The notes under the pieces are model-generated. The model saw nothing but the letters and a program-made list of their open reading frames with translations, ran no database searches and had not been told where the DNA came from. From Apoderus coryli (lineage: Eukaryota > Arthropoda > Insecta > Coleoptera > Attelabidae), in NCBI GenBank assembly GCA_911728435.2, contig OU452198.1, positions 32,517,902-32,581,901 on the forward strand: a DNA stretch of 64,000 nt. Reading direction: 5' to 3'. The translations under genes and the position numbers were made by a program. This document shows positions 10,704 through 21,243 of the stretch, piece by piece. Positions within the stretch are counted from its first letter, which is position 1. Every line of letters begins with the position of its first letter.

Positions 10704-12500
10704 GTAAAAGCTAAAGTGGATACGGTGCTGGAGTTTCTCCGTGGAAATGGAGGTTATGTTATTATATTTTTTGATTTACGTTTTGCAAAAAAAAAATAAT
10801 AATAAAATATGGGCAATATGTACTATATACAATGTATATTGCAATTTTTGCTACAGATGCTTGTTCTATAACGCTTTTCGCTCTCGCCGTCTGTTATTTT
10901 TCCATTTTTTCGTTTGTTATCAAAGAAAACATACCCAATAATAACACTAAAAATGTAGGTAGGTAGGGTGAAAGCATTTCAGACATACCTATATCTGAAA
11001 ATTGACGATTTTCGTCTCTATTGAACTCCTAAGCTATAGTGAATGCATCCCTATGTCGACATTATACAGGATGTTAATTAACTGGGTACGCAAATAATTC
11101 GTTCTCAAGATGCAGGATTTTAGACTGGTTTTTATCCAATTTTATTGTAACTTGGCAGTCTTATTTGTAGTGTTAGGAGGCTCATTTCAAAATTTTTTTC
11201 ATGTCCAGTGGCGGTTCCTTAACGAATATTTGTACACCACTGTCTTTTTTGTGTTTTTTTTTTTAATAATTATTCAAGAACAACATCAAATAAACAAACT
11301 AATACAATCTGCCAAAAAAAATATATCCGTATATTGTAAGACCTACGTCAAAAGCGGACTTGTCGAGAAGATAACCTTATCGGCATATTGTACAACCGGG
11401 CCTTAGACAACTGTATCAAATCGGGTTTAAATCGGCCAGTAAATTGTAAGCTTTCCCGACTTTATACACACACTGTATGTATAATAGAATAGCAGGAAAA
11501 ACTGATGGAAATTGAAAATAATAAAAAAATTGTTTGTTATTTGAATAGCTTGGATCGATACATTTGGCTAGACGTTTACGTATTTTCCGGAAAAGGAACG
11601 TAAGTAAATGTACACGTAAACGTATATTTTTGTACAGATAGAGTATAAGAAACTGAAAATAGAAAATATATACAGGGTAGTCCAGTTTAAAATTATGATT
11701 TGTATTATGTATCGTTAAATTTCGGGTAAAGCGACATTTATTTTTCTCACTGCATATGACAATGACATTCTTTATTTAATACAAGAGTGTAGTTGCTATT
11801 TTTATTTCCAAACATTAAAAAAAGGCTGACAGACACCGGTTCTATATAACGAGGAACTCTTCTCCCTAATTGAAAGGAGTTTTGAAGAATTTTCGAAATC
11901 TTACTTAAAAAAGTTGGAAAAATCCTTGGAAAAGGAAATAAAATATGTTGAAAAATCCTAATATAACTTGTTTTTGTATTGTTGTTTTCTAACAACGTAA
12001 AATTAAGCTTCGAAAATATTGTATTTGATATAGGTAATATGTATACGCATATTATGTGTACTTTTACTGAATAACATTCATATCTATCCGTTTTATTTAT
12101 TGCGAATTCGCATAAATAGGTTGCTTTTTTGAGGTACGCATTATTTTGTACCGTTAACCCCCAGCCGCTCCAACATTTTTCTTTCAAATGGAAAGGATCA
12201 GCTCTAAGGTTTGTAGGTTGCAAACCATATTTTTATTTTGCACTGAATGTTGGATCATCTCTGCTGGAATATTATTCGCTTCTGCCATGACGCATGCGTT
12301 TAATGCTTCGATATCCACTGGTTGATTTTGATATACTCTATCTTTTAAATATCCCCATACAAAAAGTCCATCGTGGAGTTAAATCCGGAGGTAACCATTC
12401 AAATAGTCCATACTATTGTGGATGTCAAACAAATTGGTAAATGAAAGTCTGTCGCATCCACTAAATTGTTTTAATTACTTAAATAAAAATTCGCCTAATA
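10704..12500. other. Intergenic, no supported gene
   Basis: AT-rich sequence with repeat tips near 11063 (ACAGGATG) and 11673 (ACAGGGTAGTCC). The 158-residue minus-strand open frame at 11747-12223 has no recognisable domain and an unbiased, AT-driven composition; I do not call it a gene. Confidence 0.45.
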
Positions 12501-12512
12501 TTATGAATATAA

Positions 12513-13560
12513 ATAAATAAATAAAGCGTTTATTGCCCAACAGTTTCCCATTTAAAGGACAATATTACAAACTAAAAAATTAAATGCTTAAATAAACTAA
12601 AATACTAATTTATAAATCCTAATTAATTCCGCACACATTCACACACCTAAACCACAAATGTCTCTGAAGCTACCATTTTCAAGTGATTGACTGTAGTTGT
12701 AAAAATGTCACATCATCAGAAACTCTATTAAAATTAGCACACATGACATGAACAGGCGATCTTAACAGTACATTGGTCCTAGCTCTGTGTAAGTGAAATG
12801 TTAAATTCGATCTGGTATTTAACCTAGGAACTAACAAATTCAAGCAAGATAGCAGAAAAGAGCAGTCGATTTTTTCTCTAAGCAATTTATATAAGATGGT
12901 TAATGAGCTCTGAATTCTTCGGTACTCCAGACGCTGAATGTCAAAACGTGATAGTAACAATTCATGATCGAAACCTCTTACTGGACAAGCACCATCGGTT
13001 CTAAAAACTAAATATTTTGAAAAATCTACGTTGAATTTGCTCGACCTCTAGTTTATGAATATTATACTGAGAATACCAGATGATGGAAGAATACTCCAAT
13101 TTTGACCTCCCATAGGCATTGAACAAGGTGATAAGGGCAGAGGTATTATTGAAGCCTTTGCAGTTACGCATTATAAAGCCATACATGCGAGATGCCTCAC
13201 CAACCATTCTTTCCATATGCACCAAAAACTGGAACCTCTGATCGAAGGTAACACCAAGATCCGACCCGACATCGTTCAAGTTTATTTGTGGAGATTGCAT
13301 ACGGATAGTCAATAAACGTTGGTTTACGTGTAAAACTCAGACATGTGCATTTACGAATGTTAAGAGACAATTTGTTACTGTCGCACCACCTTTCTAGAGG
13401 CGAAGATTTTTAAGTCATCTGCGAATAATAGAGTACGCTGAAGTAAACACGGGTCCAGGTCATTGATGAAAAGAAGGAACAACAATGGACCTAAGTTAGA
13501 ACCCTGGGGTACTCCTGACGAATATGTGCATTTTCCACGAAAACGTCAAGAGTTATACAT
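12513..13560 (-). mobile_element. Jockey-like LINE, 5'-truncated, minus strand
   Basis: Read on the minus strand, reverse transcriptase motifs run from about 13545 to 12679. They are followed by a short 3' UTR and a terminus GGCAATAAACGC with a (TTTA)n-like tail at about 12513-12535. The orientation is opposite to the LINE at 14713-15802. Confidence 0.8.
12679..13545 (-). pseudogene. LINE reverse transcriptase (motifs B, C and C-terminus), broken
   Basis: In order on the minus strand: YSSGVPQGSNLGPLLF (motif B), FINDLDPCL, then LLFADDLKIFASR (motif C with both catalytic Asp). After a stop and frameshift comes DVGSDLGVTFDQRFQF, then YGFIMRNCKGFNN and LEYSSIIWYSQY with IQRRFFKIFSF. After another shift comes LSRFDIQRLEYRRIQSSLTI to the stop at 12679. 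Compared with the LINE at 2690 it has the same LG.....F and IQRRF pattern, so the same clade but a different copy or family. At least three disruptions make it non-functional. Confidence 0.82.
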
Positions 13561-13615
13561 AGGAAAGTATTATAATATTTGACAGATAATTACTTTGTGC
13601 ATCATGACATCATAT

Positions 13616-13698
13616 ACCGGGTGTTCCATTTAAAATAAACAAGTTATTTAGAATTAAACTTTACGTTAATATAACTTATATTATTGGACACCCGGTAT
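13616..13698. repeat. Small MITE with ACCGGGTGTTCCA ends
   Basis: The left tip TATACCGGGTGTTCCATTT and right tip TTGGACACCCGGTATTT are inverted copies separated by about 55 bp. This resembles the ACAGGGTGTCC tips elsewhere in the window with a CCGGG variant. No coding capacity. Confidence 0.6.
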
Positions 13699-14640
13699 TT
13701 AGTATTGGAGGTTTTTATATTTGGCGTAACAAGTGATGAGTGGGTATGTTTATCAGCCCAGACTGGCTTAAAAAGAACAAACGAATAGGTGTGAATTTTT
13801 TTATTCAAATTTTGTCTATATTTTTATAAAAATTAAAATATTTAAAAAACTGTCAGGTTTAGGTGAGATGTACTTTAATGAAAGTTAGATTTATTTTGGA
13901 CGGGGAATCTAAATATATATTCATATATAGGGCATACCATTTAAAAAAACGATACAAAATAATGTTCATCACATAAACAGCGCTTGATTTAGAACCTATT
14001 TACGTGTTTTTGCGTTTTCGCAAGAAATAAATAGGAAAAAAATATTAATTTTATTCCATACATATTATGAATAACCCGGTATATTGTTAGTTATTAAAAA
14101 CCTAAGAATTGCAAGATCAAATAGTTGTCCTAAATTATTTGGAAAAAAAACACTAGATTATTAATTATTCAAAGCGGCAGCACATTTTGCGAATAATCCT
14201 GTATATTTATTTGAAATCCCTGTTGTAATAATTGTTACACGTAGGTATTGAACATTGTTTTTTAGTCAATATTAATATTATATAGGTCAAGAAACTCGTG
14301 AAAAAAATAAAGGTCACATGAGGGCGCCGTTTTTTCATCACCAGCATCGATCTATCACCTCACCCTCGACCCTTCCATACCCCGGCTATACTTTTTCGTG
14401 TTTTTTTTTTGTTCACGAAAACGACGCTCCGCATCGATATAGGTAGCTATATACACCAGACATGAATTTTTTATTATAGTTTACATCGATAAAGGATTTT
14501 TTAGAGAAAAATAGAATGATTTAGGTCCCGCCTATATATTTTAAATTGGTACCTAATATTTGCTGAAAATTTAGGTATTTTGAAGAATTGGGATGGTGGC
14601 GGCTTCAAACTTCGTGGGACGAGGATCGTATCCACATTAG
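13699..14640. other. Intergenic with degenerate repeat tips
   Basis: GGGCATACCATTT at about 13930 and AACCCGGTATATTG at about 14065 look like opposite ends of another degenerate small element. No gene supported. Confidence 0.45.
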
Positions 14641-14645
14641 TCATT

Positions 14646-14712
14646 GAGCTTTAATACGCGGATGACAATGTTGTCCTAGCTGATACAGCAGAGGATCTTC
14701 AATATCTTCAAT
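14646..14712 (+). pseudogene. LINE reverse transcriptase YADD-box fragment
   Basis: The frame reads YADDNVVLADTAEDLQYLQS, the motif C region of an R1/L1-like or RTE-like reverse transcriptase. It then joins directly to the unrelated start of the next LINE at about 14713. Only about 20 codons are recognisable. The preceding codon is a stop, so it is a fossil scrap. Confidence 0.6.
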
Positions 14713-15802
14713 CTTTCCCCAAGACAAGTACAATAACTTCTGTAAATGATCTTAGACCGATTAGTGCCCTTCCAGTACTTTCAAAGGTTTTAGAAAAAAT
14801 GATGTACCTTCAGATTCTCTCGCATGTAAACAAATACAATATTTTACCTGAACATCAATCAGATTTTAGACCAGGCTACAGCTGTGCTACAGCGCTTTTG
14901 GACATTGTTGATGACATAATTCGGACGGACGGACCTGGGCAAGAGCACGGTGCTTGTTCTGTTCGATTATTCGAAGGCATTTGACACAATTGATCATCAG
15001 ATGCTTCTATCCGTTTTGAAATTTGTTGGGTTTTCTGAACAGTCAATCAGATTCTTTCACAGCTATTTGCAAAACAGGTTTCAATTTGTTCAAACAAGTA
15101 ATGGGGAACCTTCAAAGGAAACACTGACGTGTGGAGTTCCACAAGGCTCAATACTTTCACCTTTATTGTTTAACATTTACACATGCTACATAGGGTCAAG
15201 TCTAAAGCATCGCAAGGAGCATATATGTGCGCATGACCGGAAGTTTACTACAGCTTTACTTATGACGACTATTATCTAGCTAATCAAGATATTAACGAGG
15301 ATATTAACAGAATTGTAGAGCCCTCTCAAAAGCACGGTCTCATGATCAATGCCTCTAAGTCTGACGTTCTTGTCTTTAGTAAAAACAGACGCCTGTTGGA
15401 GTTGCAACTGAATATCAAAGTAAATAACTTTAGTTAAAGTTCTCAACTTCAACAAGAAATCTTGGCTTGGAATTGGATGTCGAATTGCGGTTTAAGAAGC
15501 ATGTGACCATCAATATCCAGAGAGCATATTCGTCATTAAAGATGTTATATCCCCATTGGCATCTACTATCACAACCTTTGAAAAAAAAACTTACCGATAT
15601 TTTAGTCTTAAGCTACTTTAACTTCTGTGATGTTGTGTATGGACCGTGCCTGGGTTGTTCTGACAAAGACAGAATTCAAAAGGTTCAGAGATCATGCCTT
15701 AGATTCGTGTATGGAATTAGAAAATTTGAGCCCGTTTCGCACAAATTGAAGGAGGCTATGTGGCTGCGCATGCATGATCGAATCTGTGGATTTTCTTTAT
15801 AA
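14713..15802 (+). pseudogene. Jockey-like LINE reverse transcriptase, truncated at both ends
   Basis: Motifs in order: VNDLRPISALPVLSKVLEK (motif 0/1), QSDFRPGYSCATALLDIVDD, then after a frameshift near 14935 LVLFDYSKAFDTIDH (motif A), and GVPQGSILSPLLFNIY (motif B). The motif C position reads HICAHDR where a YADD box is expected, so the catalytic pair is damaged. After further shifts come HGLMINASKSDVLVF, STRNLGLELD, YFNFCDVVYGPCL, VQRSCLRFVYGIRKF and SHKLKEAMWLRMHDR, then a premature end at 15802. The C-terminal part closely parallels the 223-residue open frame at 53130-53801, so both belong to one family. The 3' tail is missing here. Confidence 0.85.
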
Positions 15803-15933
15803 TATGTCGTCGCGAGTGAAATTAATGTTTCGGCTCTTAAACGAAAACCCTACTCAGATATGTATATACTATACTTGAGTTTTTTGAAGTATACAGTCTG
15901 GTAAGAATAAAAGAGATTATTTTTTATGTAATA

Positions 15934-16150
15934 ATAATAATAATAATCGTCTTTATTGATTGAAAAACTTATACAACCCATAAAAAAAAATTAATAATAA
16001 GTGATCAACTATCAAAATTAACAATACGTAAACAACATAATCAATCAAGGTACATTTTCACAATAATAATAATAAAAAGTTTTCAATCAAAGGGCGAAGT
16101 CTAGCTATGATGCTATTCAACCAGTACTTATGGAAACAATTTCGCCGTTA
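15934..16150 (-). mobile_element. LINE 3' end fragment, minus strand, with (ATT)n tail
   Basis: On the + strand it begins (TAA)n then TCGTCTTTATTGATTG, the inverse of the AATAAAGAC terminus followed by ATT repeats. About 150 bp further, GGGCGAAGTCTAGCTATGATGC matches the inverted LINE tail at about 58323-58345 (TGGCGAAGTTTAGCTAATAAGC). Only 3' UTR is present, with no coding sequence. It lies tail to tail with the truncated + strand LINE ending at 15802. Confidence 0.75.
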
Positions 16151-17660
16151 TTGCTGATCTATCTTTCAAAGTCCTCTCAACTCCCAATTGCTGAACTGCT
16201 TTTCTGACTCAATCAATTCTCTCTGACTCATTGCATTGACTCAGATGCTAAACGCTGCTGTGTTTCTTAAAGCTGATCAAACCTTTTCGAATTATGAGCA
16301 CGTTTTATAACAATTTCGTGTCTCAATTATTTCACTTTGCCTCAAAGTGTCCAAGTGCCAAACGCTAAGGTATTTTTTGTTGCCGATCAGCATTTTTCGA
16401 ACTATATTCGTGCATCAGCCTTTTTCTTGGTTCCTAATAAAATGTTTTTATTTTGAAATAAAAATAAATTTAAAACTGTAAGGACAGTACATTATTTAAA
16501 TCAATTAGCCATTCCCTTATTTATTAGCAAAACAATGGAAAAACGGACATTTTGCCAAAGTTTTTTTTTCGAGAAAAATTCTTAATATATCTAGTGATTA
16601 ATGTATAAAATGCAAAAATGAGTCTAAATCGCAAACTTGTCATTTGTCCAATTTTTAACAGTTTGGCAAATAATTCACTTCGAAATCGATTTTCACAAAG
16701 CTCAGTTTTTGCTAGTACATCATTTTGACTATGTATCCAATCAAATATTTTCATGCATTATGAAGGAAATTCAATATCATTGCAATACAAATATTTAACA
16801 ATTTTATCATCAGAGTTGTATTTAAAATCGAAGGTGGGAAGGCGAAGGCGATACAATAATTTTATCGCATGGCGTTCAAGCAAAACAAGTTCGGTGCTGA
16901 TAAAAAGGTGGAGAAAGGGTAAAAAAGCAACAAAATCGACAGCATCACCCGATCCCACATTTAAACCTGAGCATTGTAGGGGTAAATAATTACACTCTTA
17001 AGACGTACTCCATATGAATAGCTTAAAATCTAATGCTGTCGAACATGATATAATTGATGAAAATTAAGGATTGCCTTAACGAGCATTGTTTGAAGTCTAG
17101 TGTTCGTAGGGATCATAGCAGCTTTGAAGTTATTGGATTTCTTTAAGGCGTTTGACCCGCTCAATTAGGGGTGGTTTGTTTTTGGCGGTGCCCCAACTCT
17201 TGGACCAACAAAGTTAGGGTCTGGTTTTAGCAAATTGAGAATATTCCTTTCCTAACTTTTAGCGTACACTGTATGTCAAAACACGTCTAGGCAATATCTT
17301 ATCAATTAAAGGCAGACCAGGATGATTAAGAGCATTTCTACGTTAATTAGGACTTATTCATATAATATTTTTATTATGCATTTTTTCTTTTGATCATGTA
17401 ATCACAATTTATTCAACATTACGGTAGTATAGTTGTGCCAATTAAAATTATATTTATATCTGTTGTGCGACTAAACAGGAAGCCCGGTGCGAATTGCAGC
17501 TTTAAATCGTTGAACGAGTATATTAGAAGTTCGATATTTTAATATAGTTAAGCTTATCGGTAACATGTTAATAGTTTCTTTTTATAAGGGCAAGTTTCAA
17601 GTTCATTCGTTGAATTTAATTGTGATTAATTACATTTATTTGATATAATACATGTTTCTT
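16151..17660. other. Intergenic, no supported gene
   Basis: A CT-rich patch at about 16170-16340 repeats the phrase TGACTCA several times. The overlapping open frames at 16524-16754 (-) and 16753-16989 (+) have no recognisable domain. The + strand one is Lys/Arg-rich near its end but lacks homology that I recognise. Confidence 0.45.
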
Positions 17661-17667
17661 CAGAGTT

Positions 17668-17832
17668 GAAATAGTATATTCTGCAACAAGTGAGGAATGT
17701 GGCATATTCTGAACGAGTGGAAATTTGTCACCTGAGCTGATAGGCGAGGGTGACGGTCCACGAGTTCAGAATAGCTGATTCCTCACGTGTTACAGACTAT
17801 ACTTTTTCTACGACTGCAACTTAATTCCCTAA
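17668..17832. repeat. Hairpin-forming MITE-like repeat
   Basis: The left half (GTATATTCTGCAACAAGTGA, GGAATGTGGCATATTCTGAA, CGAGTGGA, GTCACC) is inverted in the right half (GACGGTCCACGAGTTCAGAA, TAGCTGATTCCTCACGTGTT, ACAGACTATAC). Several mismatches are visible, so it is not recent. Related TTCTGTAACA phrases recur at about 18260-18340. Confidence 0.6.
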
Positions 17833-18629
17833 TCCCAGGAGGGGTACAAATTATAGTTCTTCTTCGCTAGACATAATATTGAAAAAGTTCTATAACAATT
17901 TATATAGGTAGGTACTTTTAAAACTTCAAAACCAAGATAATATAATTAATAACTTACCTCAATGTGTATAAGTAGATATCTGATAAATAATATAAATAAA
18001 GAATTGCACATAAGAGACTTTCAAAATAATGACATATATGTCAAACAAATTCCACAATTTGTCCGTCTGTCAAAACTTAAATGTACACACTTAAAAAAAT
18101 TTCAATAAGATATTATATTGAAAAGTGAAATAGTTGTTACATATATTTTAAATATATCTGACCCATTTCTAGAGATACGAATATTTATTAATTACGCTAA
18201 AACACCGCTGTGTGATTATAAATTCCGCTAAAGTTATAGGCAACCCTTAATACGTCATTCTGTAACACTATTACGGAATATTCAATATTCTGTAACAGTT
18301 ATTGACATCAGAATATCTATATTCTAAAACAGTCGTCGAAAAAAGTTATTACACATTTCTTTTTGTTTATTGTATTTAAATACCGAGTGGTCCATTTAAT
18401 TTCAGACAGTCTGATATATGAAAAACGGTAAAAAAAAGTTCAAATAACAGTTACTCGGTATTTTGAAAATGAAAAAAGGTAAAACACAGGAGCATCGAAT
18501 AAATATTATACTTAAACTTAAAAAGATCGGTTGTATAATCAAAAATATATGACCTACGTAACGTATTCCAATAAACTAACGTAACAAACTAATGACTTTA
18601 TTCAAAAATTAGAAAAAAAAAAAGTATTT
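17833..18629. other. Intergenic with related AT-rich repeats
   Basis: TTCTGTAACA-type phrases at 18255-18300 resemble the MITE at 17668-17832. A tip of the ACCGAGTGGTCCATTTAAT type lies at about 18382. No gene. Confidence 0.45.
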
Positions 18630-18702
18630 CCAGAGATAGGACTCAAACCCGTAACCTACCGAATGCGAAACGAACGCCCTACCAATGAGTCAACAGGCAC
18701 CA
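18630..18702 (-). other. tRNA-like sequence, degenerate (SINE head or tRNA pseudogene)
   Basis: Read on the minus strand this 73-nt stretch has a D-arm/box A-like GACTCATTGGTAGGGCG, an anticodon-arm-like TTCGTTTCGCAT and a clear T-arm/box B GGGTTTGAGTCC at tRNA spacing. The acceptor strands do not pair and the anticodon and T stems have mismatches, so it is not a working tRNA. Downstream on the same strand is a T-rich run. It could be the 5' head of a tRNA-derived SINE or a lone pseudogene. Confidence 0.5.
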
Positions 18703-18754
18703 TAATTAATATTGTCTTTTATTTGTCATATATATACGTTTCAATTAACTCACT

Positions 18755-19250
18755 GGTGACATTTTAAACGCTGTTTTCTCGAGAATTATGGGGGCAAATA
18801 TCAAAGGTGACCTATCGCTGTTAAGCAGATAAAAAATGCTTTAAAATGATGTATCAGTCGGCCCCTACTGATATAGGAAAATTTAGTGGTTGTGTCCATC
18901 CCTATCACAGGGCTTAAGCGATTTCAATCAAAATCTAATATCAGTCGGTCCCTACTGATATAGGAAAATTTAATGGTTGTGTCCACCTCTATTACAGGGC
19001 TTAAGTGAATTCAACCAAAATCTGATGGCTTCATCCTAGGACTGCTTCAAACTCACATACTAAAATATAGCTCAATTGGTTAAAGCGTTTAGGCTCTATC
19101 GTAGAAGAATACATACAGACACACAGCCAGACTTCCATCTGGAAATGGTTTTAATCGTTTCAGGAAACTTCAAAGGAGTTATATCCGTCTTTTGCTGATT
19201 TTTTTTAGCGCGTTCACAATACTTTCCCTGTGCGGGAAAGTAAATAACTG
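18755..19250 (+). repeat. Interspersed repeat family C, copy 2, with internal duplication
   Basis: This is the longest copy. It starts GTGACATTTTAAACGC and ends at a perfect 8-bp stem, ACTTTCCC-TGTGC-GGGAAAGT, followed by AAATAACTGG. A block beginning ATCAGTCGG.CCCTACTGAT and ending at the CAGGGCTTAAG phrase occurs twice in a row (about 18861-18930 and 18940-19010), unlike the other copies. It contains TAGCTCAATTGGTTAAAGCG, which matches a tRNA box A. The family is also at 10497, 43483 and, inverted, 52114. Confidence 0.82.
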
Positions 19251-19867
19251 GACATAGCTCGAACTAATTAAGAAAAACCTTAATTCCTTATACCTATTCT
19301 ACTACTAGTTATTCAATTTACCTGCATTCGAATGCCTTCCAGGAAATTTCGTCATATAAGGCAACAAACTTTCGTTATCTACAGGGTGTCACACCGGGAA
19401 CCGCATCAATCTGCATATGAAAAACTCTACATAGAAGAATTTTGAAAATTTAACTACGTAACTACGAGGTGTGGCAGAAAATTAATGAGACTGGCAACAC
19501 TGCAAGCGATCTGAAAACGATGCTCTGTTGTCCTTGATAGAGCACATACGTACCCTTCTATAGCTCAGTGCCCTCTGTGTTATTTTTGTGACTGCTATTA
19601 GTGAATTTAAGATTTTATGTCAAAAATGATGTTTGCAGGCTCTAAAATAATTATCAAATTTTGACATAAGGAAACGTTAATATTAAATAATTTGGGTTCA
19701 ATTTCTTATTGAAAAATAGTCACTTTTAGCTTTTTAAATCTATTGGTAAATATTACTACAGGGTGTCCCAAAAATAATATTGAATATAAAATTGAGAAAA
19801 CACATTTTTTTCAAATGGAAACCTTCAAATTTTATAAGTTTATCTTATTTGGCCTTAAAAATATGGG
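19251..19867. other. Intergenic with ACAGGGTGTC tips
   Basis: Repeat tips at about 19380 (ACAGGGTGTCACACC) and 19758 (ACAGGGTGTCCCAAAAATA). No coding feature. Confidence 0.45.
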
Positions 19868-21150
19868 CAAGTTTGCATGACTGTGTCCAAGATAAGACTG
19901 GGATAGCATTGAAATCTTGGAAACGGTAGGAGTTACAATGTAGGTTAAATTAGAGCGAGTTGTACAATTTAAACACCTTTTAAATGGTGTTTTTAAAATT
20001 AGACTAAGCCGTTTTCGAGAATTTTTGTAAAAACGATTTTTTTTCGATTTCAGTTTTTATTTATTTCTGACATTATTTTTACAGATATAAAAAAATGACA
20101 AGCACTTTCTCAAAGTTACTTTTTGAGGAGAAAAAGATAGCGTTTACAATTTTTCACTACGACGTTTCGTTTTTGAAAACCATCAACATGGTTTTTTTAT
20201 TGTTAAATTTGAAGCCAATTTCGATTTGAAAATAGGTGGTATATCACATGTAATGGTTTAAACAAGTTTTCAGTGTTTTTAGCTGCCATTTAAAATTATT
20301 CAAGAAAAATCGCCATAGTTTGGCACCTATTTTGCGTAAAACATTTATCTTTTTTTAATAATTTCAAAAGGTACAACAATTTCAACTAAATTGTTTTTAC
20401 CTCGTACAGCATAAAATCAGAGAAAAGTTGTACAAGTTAAACACCTTTTAAATGGTGTTTTCAAAAGTAGAAAAGTAAACTTTAGCCGTTTTCGAGTATT
20501 TTTGAAAAAACCACGTTTTGTGATTTTAGTTTTTGTTTATTTCTGACATTATTTTTACAGATATAAAAAAACGAAAAGCATTTTCTCCTTGTTACTTTTT
20601 AAAGAGAATAAGATAGCGTTTACAAATTTTCAATACGACGTTTCGTTTTTGAAAATTCATCATCAACTTGGTTTTTTTAAATATGGCCCTCGATTATTTC
20701 TTGTTAAATTTAAAGACATTTTAAATTCAAAAATACTTGGTATATCAGATGTAACGGTTTAAACAAGTTTTCAGTGTTTTTAGCTGTTATTTAAAATTAT
20801 TCAAGAAAAATCGACATAGTTTGGCACTTAACTGACTGAATGCAGAGTAGTAGGTTTTGCAAAAATATTCTTTCGTCGTTACTCACAATTATTTATTGTT
20901 ATTTGACAATTTATTTCTGTCTCAGTACAACATTTTATTCTGTACGCGATTTTTTAAATTTAGTTGAAATTTTTGTGCTTTTTGAAGTTATGAATAAAAC
21001 ACCTTTCTCACATGAATGTTTTATGCAAAATGATTGTCAAACTATAGCGATTTTTTTTGAATAATTTTATATAATGGCTCAAAAAACACTGAAAACTTGT
21101 TTAAACCATTACGTGTGATATACCACCTATTTTTGAATTGAAAATAAAAA
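19868..21150. repeat. Foldback repeat family A, nested or duplicated copies
   Basis: The arm sequence appears twice in the same direction (about 19960-20290 and 20415-20760; both contain TTATTTCTGACATTATTTTT, TAGCGTTTACAA and TTTCAGTGTTTTTAGCTG). The inverted arm ends near 21140 with GTGATATACCACCTATTTTT. The middle has the same CGTCGTTACTCACAATT segment as at about 216 and, inverted, about 59945. One foldback therefore seems inserted into, or partly duplicated within, another. No transposase seen. Confidence 0.7.
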
Positions 21151-21161
21151 TTTAACATACA

Positions 21162-21243
21162 CAGTCGCGCTTTAGGAAAAGTTACAGCTGTGCGACTGCG
21201 TTATGGTACATTGCTGATGACATACTAAATTCTTGTGGGGGGC
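21162..21243 (+). pseudogene. Short LINE reverse transcriptase scrap
   Basis: About 27 codons read QSRFRKSYSCATALWYIADD then ILNSCGG. This aligns with QSDFRPGYSCATALLDIVDD of the LINE at 14713-15802, the region between reverse transcriptase motifs 1 and A. It is bounded by unrelated sequence on both sides and sits right at the edge of the foldback repeat. Confidence 0.65.

Noticed and set aside
11747..12223. 158-residue open frame on the minus strand
   Set aside because: No domain, no splice context and a composition that follows the AT-rich background.
16753..16989. Lys/Arg-rich 78-residue open frame with a possible nuclear signal
   Set aside because: No start context, no splice partners, and an overlapping antisense frame of similar length; unsupported as a gene.
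18630..18702. Functional tRNA gene
   Set aside because: Acceptor strands do not pair and other stems have mismatches; only the box A/B resemblance is kept.
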